This document shows, piece by piece, positions 43,173 to 52,363 of a DNA stretch of 64,000 nucleotides. Under the pieces are notes generated by a model. That model saw nothing but the letters and a program-made list of their open reading frames with translations, was not told the DNA's origin and searched no databases. The position numbers and the translations under genes were made by a program. Numbering within the stretch: the stretch's first letter is position 1; each line of letters begins with the position of its first letter. This DNA is from an uncultured Clostridia bacterium (GTDB lineage: Bacteria; Bacillota; Clostridia; TANB77; CAG-508), in contig CAQPRV010000041.1 of assembly GCA_948857205.1 (NCBI GenBank), positions 36,151 through 100,150 of the forward strand, given 5' to 3'.

Positions 43173-46100
43173 CTACTTTAAATTTAATGATGAAGATTGC
43201 CAAAATTCTCCGTCCCTGTTGGCATTGGCATTTTCTAAATCAATTGCATTTTTGTGTTTTTGTTTCATTTTTAAATTATCTTTTGCAACAGTCATTAATA
43301 ACTTAATTCTATTAGTTTGGTTAGCTTCACTTGCTCCAGGGTCATAATCTACAGGAGATATATTTGCTTCTGGATATTTTTCTCTAATAGTTTTTATAAC
43401 ACCTTTACCAACAACATGATTTGGTAAACAAGCAAAAGGTTGTACACAAACAATATTAGGAATATCATGTTCAATATATTCAATCATTTCGGCAGTTAAA
43501 AACCATCCTTCACCAGTTTGATTTCCAATAGATAATACATCTTTAACCTTATCTTCTAAATGCCATATATCACAAGGAGGCAAATAATTCTTTTTAGAAC
43601 TTGCTAAAGCTAGTTTTAAATCTTTTTCAAGAATATCAATTATTTTAATAGCCATTTTGCTTACTTTTGAAGAGGTTTTATTTGTATTTAATAAATTGTT
43701 AAAGGTGATTTTGTGTGTTGCCATAAATTTTATAAATCCCATAAAATCTGGTAAGATGACTTCTGCACCTTCTTGTTCTAAAAGGTTTGCAACTTGATTA
43801 TTACCAAAAGGATGATATTTTATTAAGACTTCTCCAACAATTCCAACTTTTGGCTTTTCAATAGATGTGTCAAGTTCTATTTTTTCAAAATCGTTTACTA
43901 TATCATAAATGCTTTTTTTGAACTCTTTATTTGATGATTTTTCAAGTAGTTTCTTACATTTTAACATCCAAGTGTCAAATAATTTTTGAGTTTCACCTTT
44001 GTGTACTTCATATGCTCTATTTTTAGTTAGCATTTTTTGTAATAAGTCTGCATATACAACAACTTTTATTAATTTATCAATCATTGGAACAGTTAGTTTG
44101 AATCCAGACATTTTTTCCATTCCAACTAAGTTGAAAGATATTACAGGTACATTTTCAAAACCAGCGTCTTTAAGAGCTTTTCTAATAAAGCCTATATAAT
44201 TTGTAGCTCTACATCCACCACCTGTTTGTGACATTATTAAGGCAGTTTTATTTATATCATATTTTCCAGATTGTAAAGCTTCTATCATTTGTCCAGTTAC
44301 TAATATTGATGGATAACATGCATCATTATTAACATATTTTAAACCTGTTTCAACTGTTTTTGATGTACATTTTCTTAATAATTCTACGTTGTATCCACAA
44401 GATCTAACAGCCGTTTCAATTAATTCGAAATGTATAGGTGCCATTTGAGGACATAAGATGGTGTAGTCTTTTCGCATTTCTTTTGTAAAAGGTTTTCTCT
44501 CTAGTCCATAATTACCTGTTGCGTTTTCTATTTTTTCTGTTTCACGTTTTTTCATACTAGCTAGTAAGGAACGTATACGTATTCTTATAGCTCCTAAGTT
44601 ATTTACTTCATCTATTTTTATTAAAGTGTACATTTTATTATAACTAGATAGGATTTCTTCAACTTGATCTGTTGTTACTGCATCTACACCACATCCAAAA
44701 GAATTTAATTGGACTAGTTCTAAATTATCATGTTTTCCTACAAAATCAGCAGCGGCATACAGTCTAGCATGGAATACCCACTGGTCAACAACTCTTAAAG
44801 GTCGTTTTGCTTCTGTTTTATCAGAAACACTATCTTCTGTTAATACACAAAGTCCTAGAGAAGTTATAAGTGTGTCAATTCCGTGGTTAATTTCTGGATC
44901 TATATGATATGGACGACCAGCTAATACTATCCCTTTTAAGTTATTTTCTTCAAGGTATCTTACAGTTTCAAGACCTTTGTCTCTAATGTCTTTTTTACAT
45001 TTTTGATATTCTAATTCCGCTTTTTCAACTGCATCATTTAATTCAGTTTTTGTAAAATTATATTCTTTAAACTCATCAAGTTCTAATACCTTTTTTACAA
45101 GATTTTTTTTGTCAAAAGGTAAGAATGGATTTATGAATTTTATATCATCTCTTTTTAGATTTTCTACATTATTTTTTAATACTTCTGAATATGAAATGAC
45201 AATAGGACAATTGTAGTTATTGTCTGCTTTTTCATATTCTTTTCTAGAATAGGGCATACAAGGATAAAATATGGTTTTTATTCCTTGTTCTATTAAACTT
45301 TCTATATGACCATGTGATAATTTTGCAGGATAACACACTGATTCTGAAGGCATTGATTCCATACCTTTTTCATAAGTTTTTCGTGTGCTTTTTTCTGATA
45401 GTATAACTCTAAAACCTAAAGAAGTTAGAAAGGTAAACCAAAATGGATAGTCTTCATACATATTTAATACTCTAGGAATTCCAATAGTTCCTCTTATAGA
45501 ATATTGTTCTTCTAAAGGTTTATAATTAAAGATTCTGTCATATTTGTATTGTACTAAATTTGGTAATTTAGTTGTATTATTTACAATTCCAGCACCTTTT
45601 TCACATCTATTTCCAGATATATGTTTTTGACCATTACTAAAAGTATTTATTGTTAGCTTGCAGTGATTTTCGCATTTATTACAACGAGCATGTGTTACTT
45701 TTATTTCTAAGTTATCTAATTCTTCTAATTTTAATATGCTTGAACGATATTCCATATCTAAGTTTGCTTCGTATTGCTCTTTAGAAAGTAAAGCCATTCC
45801 ATAAGCTCCCATAAGTCCAGCAATATCTGGCCTTACAACATTTTTTCCAACAATTAGTTCAAAGGCTCTTAAGACTGCATCATTGTAAAAGGTTCCACCC
45901 TGTACAACTATATGTTTTCCAAGAGTTTCTACATCTCTTACTTTCATAACTTTTTGTATAGCATTTTTTATTACTGAATAGGATAATCCACTTGAAATAT
46001 CTCCTACTGAATAGCCTTCCTTTTGTGCTTGTTTTATTTTAGAATTCATGAATACAGTACACCTTGAACCTAAATCTACAGGTCGTTTTGATTTTATTGC

Positions 46101-47510
46101 TTCTTGTACAAATTCTGAAATTTCTATATTTAGACTTTTGGCAAAGGTTTCTATAAAAGAACCACATCCAGAAGAACATGCTTCATTTAACATTATATTG
46201 TCTATTGAGCCATTTTTCATTTTTATATATTTCATGTCTTGTCCACCTATGTCAACAATACTTGTAACTTTAGGCTCAAATTGTTTTGCCGCAGTATAAT
46301 GTGCTATTGTTTCTATTTCATTTAAATCTACATTTAAGGCTGTTTGAATTAATTTTTCTCCATAGCCTGTTACGCCACTATAACGTAATATCGCTTTCTC
46401 AGGTAGTATAGAATATAGTTTTTTTAACATATTTATAACACTTTTTAGTGGTTTTCCTTCATTACTTCCATATAACGAATATAATAAATTTCCTTCTTTG
46501 TCTATTAAAACTAGTTTTGTTGTTGTAGAACCAGCATCTATACCTATATAACAGTCACCTTCATAACTTGATAATTCTTTTCTTGTTACTTTATTTTTTT
46601 CGTGTCTATTTTTGAAGGCTTCATAGCTTTCTTTATTTATAAATAATGGGTCAAGGGGTTGTGTTGTATTGTCATGTGAATTTTTTAAGTTTTCTATTTT
46701 TTCTTCTAATTCCTTTGGGGTTATAGTTTCAGAATTTATAGAGTCTAAGGCAGCACCTTTTGCTACTAATAGATGTGCTTCTTCTGGTACAATTATTTCT
46801 TCATCTTTTAAGTTTAAGGTTTCTATAAATCTAGTTCTTAATTCAGATAGATAGTTTAGAGGTCCACCAAGAAAGGCGACATTTCCTCTAATTGGCCTAC
46901 CACAAGCTAAACCACTTATGGTTTGATTTACTACTGCTTGAAAGATTGATGCTGCAATATCTTCTTTTGCAGCTCCTTCATTAATTAAGGGCTGAATATC
47001 AGTTTTTGCAAATACTCCACAACGTGATGCAATTGGGTATATTGTATTAAAACCTTTTGCAAGTTCATTTAGACCAGCAGTGTCTGTATGTAGTAATGAT
47101 GCCATTTGGTCTAAAAACGCTCCTGTACCTCCAGCACAAGTACCATTCATACGTTGCTCTATAGATTGATCAAAATAAATAATTTTTGCATCTTCTCCAC
47201 CTAATTCTATAACTACATCTGTTTTTGGTATGTATTTTTCAACTGCTCTTTTACAAGATACTACTTCTTGAATAAAACTTATTCCTAAAAACTTTGCAGC
47301 TGACATAGCTCCAGATCCTGTAAGTGATATTGTATAGGTATTTAGTGGATATTTAGCAAGCAAAGTTTCTAGAACTTTACAAACTGTATTTTTAGTATCA
47401 GAGAAATGCCTTTGATAATCTTTATATATAGTATTTTTATTATTATCCATTACAACTATTTTAACTGTTGTTGAACCAACATCTAATCCGATGTGTAATA
47501 TATTATCCAT
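43173..47510 (-). CDS. Fused 2-hydroxyacyl-CoA dehydratase activator/component protein
   Basis: A 1445-residue protein, ATG 47510 behind AAGGAGATC. Residues about 1-280 and 325-600 are two BcrAD/BadFG/HgdC ATPase domains of the ASKHA fold (IGLDVGSTTVKI, IGIDAGSTTTKL) with the cysteine motifs NGTCAGGTGAF and EACSSGCGSF that bind the bridging 4Fe-4S cluster. A cysteine-rich linker (NKCENHCK .. GNRCEKGAG) and a DUF2229 region follow, then an HgdB-like dehydratase component domain towards the C-terminus. Members of this fused clostridial family activate or reduce radical dehydratases of amino-acid fermentation; the substrate is unknown. The last 16 residues or so are encoded by a REP copy and the 20 bp behind it, so the natural C-terminus has been replaced. 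Confidence 0.85.
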   Translation of the reverse strand: MDNILHIGLDVGSTTVKIVVMDNNKNTIYKDYQRHFSDTKNTVCKVLETLLAKYPLNTYTISLTGSGAMSAAKFLGISFIQEVVSCKRAVEKYIPKTDVVIELGGEDAKIIYFDQSIEQRMNGTCAGGTGAFLDQMASLLHTDTAGLNELAKGFNTIYPIASRCGVFAKTDIQPLINEGAAKEDIAASIFQAVVNQTISGLACGRPIRGNVAFLGGPLNYLSELRTRFIETLNLKDEEIIVPEEAHLLVAKGAALDSINSETITPKELEEKIENLKNSHDNTTQPLDPLFINKESYEAFKNRHEKNKVTRKELSSYEGDCYIGIDAGSTTTKLVLIDKEGNLLYSLYGSNEGKPLKSVINMLKKLYSILPEKAILRYSGVTGYGEKLIQTALNVDLNEIETIAHYTAAKQFEPKVTSIVDIGGQDMKYIKMKNGSIDNIMLNEACSSGCGSFIETFAKSLNIEISEFVQEAIKSKRPVDLGSRCTVFMNSKIKQAQKEGYSVGDISSGLSYSVIKNAIQKVMKVRDVETLGKHIVVQGGTFYNDAVLRAFELIVGKNVVRPDIAGLMGAYGMALLSKEQYEANLDMEYRSSILKLEELDNLEIKVTHARCNKCENHCKLTINTFSNGQKHISGNRCEKGAGIVNNTTKLPNLVQYKYDRIFNYKPLEEQYSIRGTIGIPRVLNMYEDYPFWFTFLTSLGFRVILSEKSTRKTYEKGMESMPSESVCYPAKLSHGHIESLIEQGIKTIFYPCMPYSRKEYEKADNNYNCPIVISYSEVLKNNVENLKRDDIKFINPFLPFDKKNLVKKVLELDEFKEYNFTKTELNDAVEKAELEYQKCKKDIRDKGLETVRYLEENNLKGIVLAGRPYHIDPEINHGIDTLITSLGLCVLTEDSVSDKTEAKRPLRVVDQWVFHARLYAAADFVGKHDNLELVQLNSFGCGVDAVTTDQVEEILSSYNKMYTLIKIDEVNNLGAIRIRIRSLLASMKKRETEKIENATGNYGLERKPFTKEMRKDYTILCPQMAPIHFELIETAVRSCGYNVELLRKCTSKTVETGLKYVNNDACYPSILVTGQMIEALQSGKYDINKTALIMSQTGGGCRATNYIGFIRKALKDAGFENVPVISFNLVGMEKMSGFKLTVPMIDKLIKVVVYADLLQKMLTKNRAYEVHKGETQKLFDTWMLKCKKLLEKSSNKEFKKSIYDIVNDFEKIELDTSIEKPKVGIVGEVLIKYHPFGNNQVANLLEQEGAEVILPDFMGFIKFMATHKITFNNLLNTNKTSSKVSKMAIKIIDILEKDLKLALASSKKNYLPPCDIWHLEDKVKDVLSIGNQTGEGWFLTAEMIEYIEHDIPNIVCVQPFACLPNHVVGKGVIKTIREKYPEANISPVDYDPGASEANQTNRIKLLMTVAKDNLKMKQKHKNAIDLENANANRDGEFWQSSSLNLK
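43197..43224 (-). repeat. REP-type repeat copy 13 (inverted, inside the activase frame)
   Basis: This copy is translated: on the minus strand it reads ANRDGEFWQ in the activase frame. It lies in direct orientation with copy 12, 24 bp away. Confidence 0.9.
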
Positions 47511-47768
47511 GTCAAGATCTCCTTTTTTATACATCTATGTATTAGCAACCTTGCATAACTTATTTTTAAAATAACAAAAGGTAAAAATTATGAGTTTATA
47601 GTTTAATTAATGCAAACTGCTTGTATCACCTTAATTTTATATGGAAATCAGCATTTTGTCAAATGGAAAATACTAGGAAGGAAGATATAGGAATTTTATA
47701 AATTGAAGTTCTATTTTGGACAAACAAATAATAGAATTGATAATAAAATAATTATTAAGGAGGATGCT

Positions 47769-48320
47769 ATGAAAAATAAGAAAATAATAGTAATATTTGC
47801 AATTTTATTAATAGTAGTTATAGTTGGAGGGTACTTTGGAATAAAATACGCAAAAGATAAGACAGAAGAGAAAAATCAGGCAATAAATGATGAATATACA
47901 CCAGAAGAAGAAATAACAGAAGAACAAGCAAGACAAACAATTATAAGTTTATACTTTCCAGCAAAAGAAACAAAAGAATTAATGCCAGAAGCAAGATTAA
48001 TTGATATAAAAGAATTAATAAACAATCCATATGAAAAAATAATGCAACTATTAATTGAAGGACCAAAAAGTGATAAAGAAGAGAAAATTGTCCCAGATGG
48101 AACAAAAGTGCTAAAAACCTTTATGGAAAATGATTGTTTAACACTTGACTTATCATCGGAATTTTTAAATTATGATAAAACAAATGAAAAATCTAAAGAT
48201 ACATTAATTAACTGTATTGTTAATTCAATGACAGAATTAACAGAAGTGAACCAAATCAAAATACTAATAAATGGTAACCAAAGTGATGAGTTTAAAGAAG
48301 TATATAAAAGAGTAAAATAA
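47769..48320 (+). CDS. GerMN-domain membrane protein
   Basis: A 183-residue protein starting at ATG 47769 behind AAGGAGGATG; the longer frame to 47703 has no ribosome site. A membrane anchor (about residues 5-26) without a lipobox cysteine is followed by a short linker and a GerMN domain (about 55-183: LYFPAKET .. LLIEGPKSDKEEKIVPDGTKV .. LTLDLSSEF). GerM in Bacillus is a lipoprotein of the forespore-mother cell channel and germination; many clostridial GerMN proteins are general envelope proteins. It is monocistronic by position. The 258 bp upstream are AT-rich and show no other gene. Confidence 0.8.
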   Translation: MKNKKIIVIFAILLIVVIVGGYFGIKYAKDKTEEKNQAINDEYTPEEEITEEQARQTIISLYFPAKETKELMPEARLIDIKELINNPYEKIMQLLIEGPKSDKEEKIVPDGTKVLKTFMENDCLTLDLSSEFLNYDKTNEKSKDTLINCIVNSMTELTEVNQIKILINGNQSDEFKEVYKRVK

Positions 48321-48485
48321 TTATTTAAGTATTTTCTTAATTTTAATTACTTTAGAAATATTCTTTAGATTTCCTAAAAAATGTTCAACTTCGTTCAAAG
48401 ACTTAACTGTATTTTTTTTATATAATTTAAAATCAAAAGACTTTTTAGGAGGGGATTTTTTATCTCCTCTATTAAGTTGTTCCAT
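48321..48485 (-). CDS. Small basic hypothetical protein
   Basis: A 54-residue Lys-rich protein (MEQLNRGDKKSPP .. SLNEVEHFLGNLKN ..) with start ATG 48485 behind AGGATGTG. The longer frame to 48593 runs through two REP copies and is rejected. It abuts the GerMN gene stop, convergent. The amphipathic middle helix and orderly composition suggest a real gene, but I know no function. Confidence 0.5.
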   Translation of the reverse strand: MEQLNRGDKKSPPKKSFDFKLYKKNTVKSLNEVEHFLGNLKNISKVIKIKKILK

Positions 48486-48503
48486 AAAATCACATCCTAT
48501 TTT

Positions 48504-48530
48504 GCCACTGGGGACGGAGAATTTTGACAC
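48504..48530 (+). repeat. REP-type repeat copy 14 (forward)
   Basis: Left end GCCACT, intact core, right end TTTTGACA with one change. It overlaps the region just upstream of the small basic gene. Confidence 0.85.
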
Positions 48531-48564
48531 CTTTACATATCTCTCCGTTCGTTTTGATAAGAAA

Positions 48565-48592
48565 TTGCCAAAATTCTCCGTCCCGAATGGCA
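48565..48592 (-). repeat. REP-type repeat copy 15 (inverted)
   Basis: Inverted partner of copy 14, only 34 bp away; the two form a long hairpin between the small basic gene and trmN6. Confidence 0.9.
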
Positions 48593-48668
48593 ATATTTTG
48601 ATAATTGTTATATAATATGTATTAATTAAAAAATATGTTACATTAAATTTAATTAAAAGGATTATATA

Positions 48669-49409
48669 ATGGATATTGAGTTAAAAGAAAATGAAGTAAT
48701 AGATGATTTAGAGTTTAAAGATTTAAAGATTATTCAAAATAAAAAGGGATTTTGTTTTGGAATTGATAGCATATTGTTATCTGATTTTGCAAAAAATCTT
48801 AAGGAGGATGTAAGAGTTGCAGATTTAGGTACTGGAACAGGAATTATTTCGATACTTTTATGTGGAAAAACTAAGTTGAAAGAGATAATTGGTATAGAAG
48901 TTCAAAAGGAAGTTTATGAAATGGCACAAAGAAGCATTCTACTAAATAACTTAGAAGGTAAATTTAAAATTTTAAATCATAATATATTAGATGTAAATAA
49001 AATTTTAAATAAGAATTCCTTTGATGTAATAGTTACAAACCCACCTTATAAGAAGAAAAGTACAGGTTTAATTAATGACAATGAAAAAAAGATAATTTCA
49101 AGACATGAGATAACTGCTAATTTGGAAGATTTTATAAAGGTTTCAAAAGATTTATTAAAGGATAAAGGTGAATTTTATATGGTACATAGACCAGAGAGAT
49201 TGGTTGATATCTTAAATTTAATGAGAAGATATAAAATAGAGCCAAAAGTTTTAAGGTTTGTATTTTCTAGTATACATAAAGAACCTAAATTAGTATTAAT
49301 TAAGGGAGTTAAATTTGCAAAACCATTTTTGACAGTACAAGAAAATTTATATATTTATAAGGAAAATGGAGAATATACTGATGAAATTAAGAAAATTTAT
49401 AATAAATAG
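48669..49409 (+). CDS. trmN6: tRNA1(Val) (adenine(37)-N6)-methyltransferase-like protein
   Basis: A 246-residue class I SAM methyltransferase of the YfiC/YabB/TrmN6 type, which methylates A37 of tRNA-Val in E. coli. The SAM motif VADLGTGTG lies near residues 56-64 and the catalytic NPPY motif near 124-127, the signature of N6-adenine methyltransferases. ATG follows AAAGGATT. It is the first gene of a two-gene unit with rsmI, 14 bp apart, as in B. subtilis (yabB-yabC). Substrate assigned by family and neighbourhood. Confidence 0.85.
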   Translation: MDIELKENEVIDDLEFKDLKIIQNKKGFCFGIDSILLSDFAKNLKEDVRVADLGTGTGIISILLCGKTKLKEIIGIEVQKEVYEMAQRSILLNNLEGKFKILNHNILDVNKILNKNSFDVIVTNPPYKKKSTGLINDNEKKIISRHEITANLEDFIKVSKDLLKDKGEFYMVHRPERLVDILNLMRRYKIEPKVLRFVFSSIHKEPKLVLIKGVKFAKPFLTVQENLYIYKENGEYTDEIKKIYNK

Positions 49410-49423
49410 GAGATAAAAGATAT

Positions 49424-50272
49424 ATGGTTAATGTGGATAAAGTAGATAATCAAGAATATGGAGTTTTATATATAATTGCTACTCCAATAGGAAATTTAGA
49501 GGATATAACTTTAAGAGCAATAAGAATTTTAAAGGAAGTTGATTTAATTGCAACAGAAGACACTAGGCATTCCTTAAAACTTTTAAATCATTTTGAAATT
49601 TCTAAGCCTTTAATTAGTTATCATAGACATAATGAAGATATCAAAACAGAGTTATTGATTAGAGAGTTAAAATCAGGAAAAAATATAGCTTTAATTTCAG
49701 ATGCGGGTACACCTGGTATTTCCGATCCAGGTGAACAAGTTATTAAGAATTGTATTAAAGAAGATATAAAGATAGTGCCTATTCCTGGTGCTTGTGCTTT
49801 AATTAATGGCTTAGTATGTTCAGGTTTAGATACTAAAGAATTTACTTTTTTGGGATTTTTGCCATTAAATAAGAAAAATAGAAAAGAGAAATTGGAAGAG
49901 ATAAAAAATACAAATAAAACTTTAATATTATATGAGGCACCTCATAAAATTAGTTCTACAATTAAAGAATTGTCAGAGATTTTAGGTGATAGACAACTTG
50001 TAATGGCAAGGGAGTTAACAAAGGTTCATGAAGAATTTGTTAGAGGTACAGTTAAGGAGCTTAGTGAATTAGTAGAAGATATTAAAGGTGAGATTATTTT
50101 AATTATAGATAAGTGTGAAAAAGTTGATGCTTCTACAAAGTTTAACGAAATGTCTTTAAAGGAACATTATGCTTTATATGAAAGTCAAGGTTTTTCTAAA
50201 AAAGATATTATTAAGAAAATTGCTAAAGATAGGAAGGTTAATAAAAATGAGATTTATAAGGAATTTATATAG
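49424..50272 (+). CDS. rsmI: 16S rRNA C1402 2'-O-methyltransferase RsmI
   Basis: A 282-residue tetrapyrrole-methylase-fold enzyme that 2'-O-methylates C1402 of 16S rRNA. It shows YIIATPIGNLEDIT (about residues 15-28), EVDLIATEDTRHSLKLL (about 38-54), LISDAGTPGISDPG (about 89-102) and ALINGLVCSGL (about 124-134). Length is typical. The ribosome site AGGAGAT overlaps the trmN6 stop region, so translation is probably coupled. The 282 bp behind it are AT-rich with a bidirectional terminator. Confidence 0.93.
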   Translation: MVNVDKVDNQEYGVLYIIATPIGNLEDITLRAIRILKEVDLIATEDTRHSLKLLNHFEISKPLISYHRHNEDIKTELLIRELKSGKNIALISDAGTPGISDPGEQVIKNCIKEDIKIVPIPGACALINGLVCSGLDTKEFTFLGFLPLNKKNRKEKLEEIKNTNKTLILYEAPHKISSTIKELSEILGDRQLVMARELTKVHEEFVRGTVKELSELVEDIKGEIILIIDKCEKVDASTKFNEMSLKEHYALYESQGFSKKDIIKKIAKDRKVNKNEIYKEFI

Positions 50273-50458
50273 AAAATATTAGATTAAAGGTGTAATTTAA
50301 AGCTATTTTGGTCATATTTAAAATCAATTAATATTGTTAGAGTAGTCTTTTTATAATTTAGATGTTCTCACTTAATTGTAATTTTTATGGTTAGAAAAGG
50401 ATTTATTTAATAATGAAAAAATAGATCTATAGAAAAAGAAAGGTATTGTATTATATAA

Positions 50459-50499
50459 AAAAATCTTTGAAAATACATAAGTAAATTCAAAGATTTTTT
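50459..50499. terminator. Bidirectional terminator between rsmI and abrB-like gene
   Basis: AAAATCTTTGAA pairs with TTCAAAGATTTT around a 16-base loop, flanked by A and T runs on both sides. It can serve both convergent genes. Confidence 0.75.
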
Positions 50500-50554
50500 A
50501 GCCTTATAAATTTATATTAGTTAGAGAACTTTATGTTGAAGATAATTTTGCTTT

Positions 50555-50812
50555 TTATTCTTCTTCTAATTTTAATTCAGCGATTTTTTCTGAACAGTTT
50601 TTACAAATAAGTTTGTCACTATATTCTAAAAGGTTTTTATTACTTCCACAAAAAATACAATTAGGCTCAAACTTTTTTAATATTATTGAAGATCCCTCCA
50701 CATATATTTCTATAGGGTCTTTTTCGACTATATTAAATTGATTTCTTAATTCTATGGGGATAACAACTCTTCCAAGTTCATCTACTCTTCTTATTATACC
50801 AGTTGATTTCAT
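50555..50812 (-). CDS. AbrB/SpoVT-type transition-state regulator with zinc ribbon
   Basis: An 85-residue DNA-binding protein. Residues about 1-47 form the swapped-hairpin AbrB domain (STGIIRRVDELGRVVIPIEL). Residues about 52-76 add a CxxC..CxxC zinc ribbon (CIFCGS .. LICKNC), common in clostridial AbrB homologs. These proteins bind AT-rich promoters and control the transition to stationary phase or sporulation. Start ATG follows AAGGAGGAAATT. It is divergent from spmA with a 124-bp shared upstream region. Confidence 0.9.
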   Translation of the reverse strand: MKSTGIIRRVDELGRVVIPIELRNQFNIVEKDPIEIYVEGSSIILKKFEPNCIFCGSNKNLLEYSDKLICKNCSEKIAELKLEEE

Positions 50813-50936
50813 AATTTCCTCCTTAAAAGTTATTTTTTTACAATCCTTGCATGTCTACTATATCATAAATAAAATAGTTGGTCAATTAAATGAATAAAAA
50901 AATGTAAAATAGAATAATATGTTTTAGGTGATTATT

Positions 50937-51512
50937 TTGTTAAATATAGTTTGGCCAATTTTTATAATAATATCATTTTCTTATGCAATTTTTTCAGGAA
51001 ATTTAGATGCATTAAATTCTTCTATATTTCAAAGTACAGAAGATGCAATAAAATTAACTTTAAGTTTGTTAGGAACTATTTGTTTATGGAATGGAGTAAT
51101 GCAAATTGCTAGTAAGACTACAGTAATTGATATATTGTCGAAATTTTTAAAGCCAATAATTAAATTTTTATTTCCAGATTTAAAAAATGATAATAAAATT
51201 CAAAAAGAAATTTCAATGAATATGATAGCTAATCTATTAGGATTAGGAAATGCCGCAACTCCCTTAGGATTAAAGGCTATGAAAAGCATGCAAACAGAAA
51301 ATAAAGATAAAGATAAATTATCAGATAGTATGATGATGTTTATTGTTATTAATACAGCTTCTATTCAAATTATACCAACAACTGTAATTGCAATTAGAAA
51401 TTCCTTAGGTTCAAATAATCCTACTAGTATTGTATTTCCTGTGTGGATAGCAACAATATGTGCTGCAACTGCTCGGGATTATAGCAACAAAAATTTTAAT
51501 AAAATTTACTAG
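50937..51512 (+). CDS. spmA: Spore maturation protein A
   Basis: A 191-residue membrane protein of the nucleoside-recognition (Gate) family required, with SpmB, for spore core dehydration. TTG at 50937 is the likely start because TTAGGTGA (50924-50931) lies five bases upstream and the protein then begins MLNIVWPIF as expected; an in-frame GTG at 50928 overlaps that ribosome site. The Gate motif region (NLLGLGNAATPLGLKAM) is near residues 99-115. Several membrane segments are visible. spmB follows at 15 bp. Confidence 0.92.
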   Translation: MLNIVWPIFIIISFSYAIFSGNLDALNSSIFQSTEDAIKLTLSLLGTICLWNGVMQIASKTTVIDILSKFLKPIIKFLFPDLKNDNKIQKEISMNMIANLLGLGNAATPLGLKAMKSMQTENKDKDKLSDSMMMFIVINTASIQIIPTTVIAIRNSLGSNNPTSIVFPVWIATICAATARDYSNKNFNKIY

Positions 51513-51527
51513 AAGGAGGAAATTCTA

Positions 51528-52055
51528 ATGCAAATTATTAGCTATATTTCTAATGTTGCAATGCCATTAATGATTTTATTAATTGTTGTATATGGATTAA
51601 AAGAAAAAAATAAGGTTTTTGATACTTTTTTAGATGGAGCAAAAGAAGGTTTAGAAATAACCTTAGGAATTTTTCCTACTTTAATTGGGCTATTTGTTGC
51701 AATTGGAGCTTTAAGAAGTTCTGGTATTTTAGATATGATTATTTATTTCTTGACACCAATTTTAAATGTAATTAATTTCCCAAGTGAATTAATGCCACTT
51801 GCTATGTTACGACCAATTTCAGGAAGTAGTTCAATAGCTGTTGCAACAGATATTATGAAAAATTGTGGTGTTGATAGTCCATTAGGAATAATGGCTTCTG
51901 TAATAATGGGATCAACAGAAACTACTTTATATACAATTGCTATTTATACTAGTTGTGTTAAGGTTAAAAAGACTAGAGGAATTTTATTAGCAGCTTTAGT
52001 TGGAGATGTTGTTGGAATATTAACAAGTGTAATGGTTTGTCGAATTTTGTCATAA
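51528..52055 (+). CDS. spmB: Spore maturation protein B
   Basis: A 175-residue membrane protein, second Gate-family partner of SpmA. It has hydrophobic segments near residues 8-24, 45-65, 70-88 and 145-172, and the motif RPISGSSSIAVATDIM (about 99-114). ATG follows AGAAGGAGGAAATT. It forms an operon with spmA. No terminator is evident; a new promoter starts 8 bp behind its stop codon. Confidence 0.92.
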   Translation: MQIISYISNVAMPLMILLIVVYGLKEKNKVFDTFLDGAKEGLEITLGIFPTLIGLFVAIGALRSSGILDMIIYFLTPILNVINFPSELMPLAMLRPISGSSSIAVATDIMKNCGVDSPLGIMASVIMGSTETTLYTIAIYTSCVKVKKTRGILLAALVGDVVGILTSVMVCRILS

Positions 52056-52063
52056 AGTTTTTC

Positions 52064-52092
52064 TTGACATTTATTTATAGCTATCATATAAT
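52064..52092 (+). promoter_or_regulatory. Perfect-consensus sigma-A promoter
   Basis: TTGACA (52064-52069), 17-bp spacer, TATAAT (52087-52092), a full match to the vegetative consensus. It lies directly behind spmB and 27 bp before a small ORF with its own ribosome site. Confidence 0.85.
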
Positions 52093-52118
52093 AAACAAAA
52101 TTCTAAAAAGGACAAATT

Positions 52119-52220
52119 ATGATTAGACAAATAATAACATTTATTTCGATTTTTTTAATCGTAAAAAAAATTATAATCAAAATAATTTCAAAAAAATTAG
52201 AAAAATTAATATCAAATTAA
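52119..52220 (+). CDS. Candidate 33-residue cationic amphipathic peptide
   Basis: ATG 52119 follows AAGGA with six-base spacing. The peptide (MIRQIITFISIFLIVKK .. KKLEKLISN) is rich in Ile and Lys, with net charge about +6 and no Cys or Pro. It looks like a small membrane-active peptide, comparable in build to type I toxins or phenol-soluble modulins. The perfect promoter and the long inverted repeat behind it support a separate transcription unit. Without homologs it remains a candidate; the alternative is a non-coding RNA. Confidence 0.45.
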   Translation: MIRQIITFISIFLIVKKIIIKIISKKLEKLISN

Positions 52221-52239
52221 TTCAAATAAGTTTTTAATT

Positions 52240-52340
52240 TTGTAGAGAAAATAATCCCCCCTAATAAAATATTCGAGATTAATTTTCTTTTTATTGCCCC
52301 TATTAATTTTAATCTTTATATTCTTTTATTTTCTCTACAA
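52240..52340. repeat. 15-bp perfect inverted repeat enclosing C-rich loops
   Basis: TTGTAGAGAAAATAA (52240-52254) is the exact reverse complement of 52326-52340. The 71-bp interior contains CCCCCC and GCCCC runs in otherwise AT-rich DNA. No U-run follows in either direction, so it is not a standard terminator. It lies between the candidate peptide gene and the convergent rlmH stop; it may stabilise one transcript or belong to a structured RNA. Confidence 0.7.
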
Positions 52341-52363
52341 TACCAAATAAATTAAACAAAATA

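Noticed and set aside
43138..43347. 69-codon plus-strand frame across two REP copies
   Set aside because: It is antisense to the activase end and consists largely of REP sequence.
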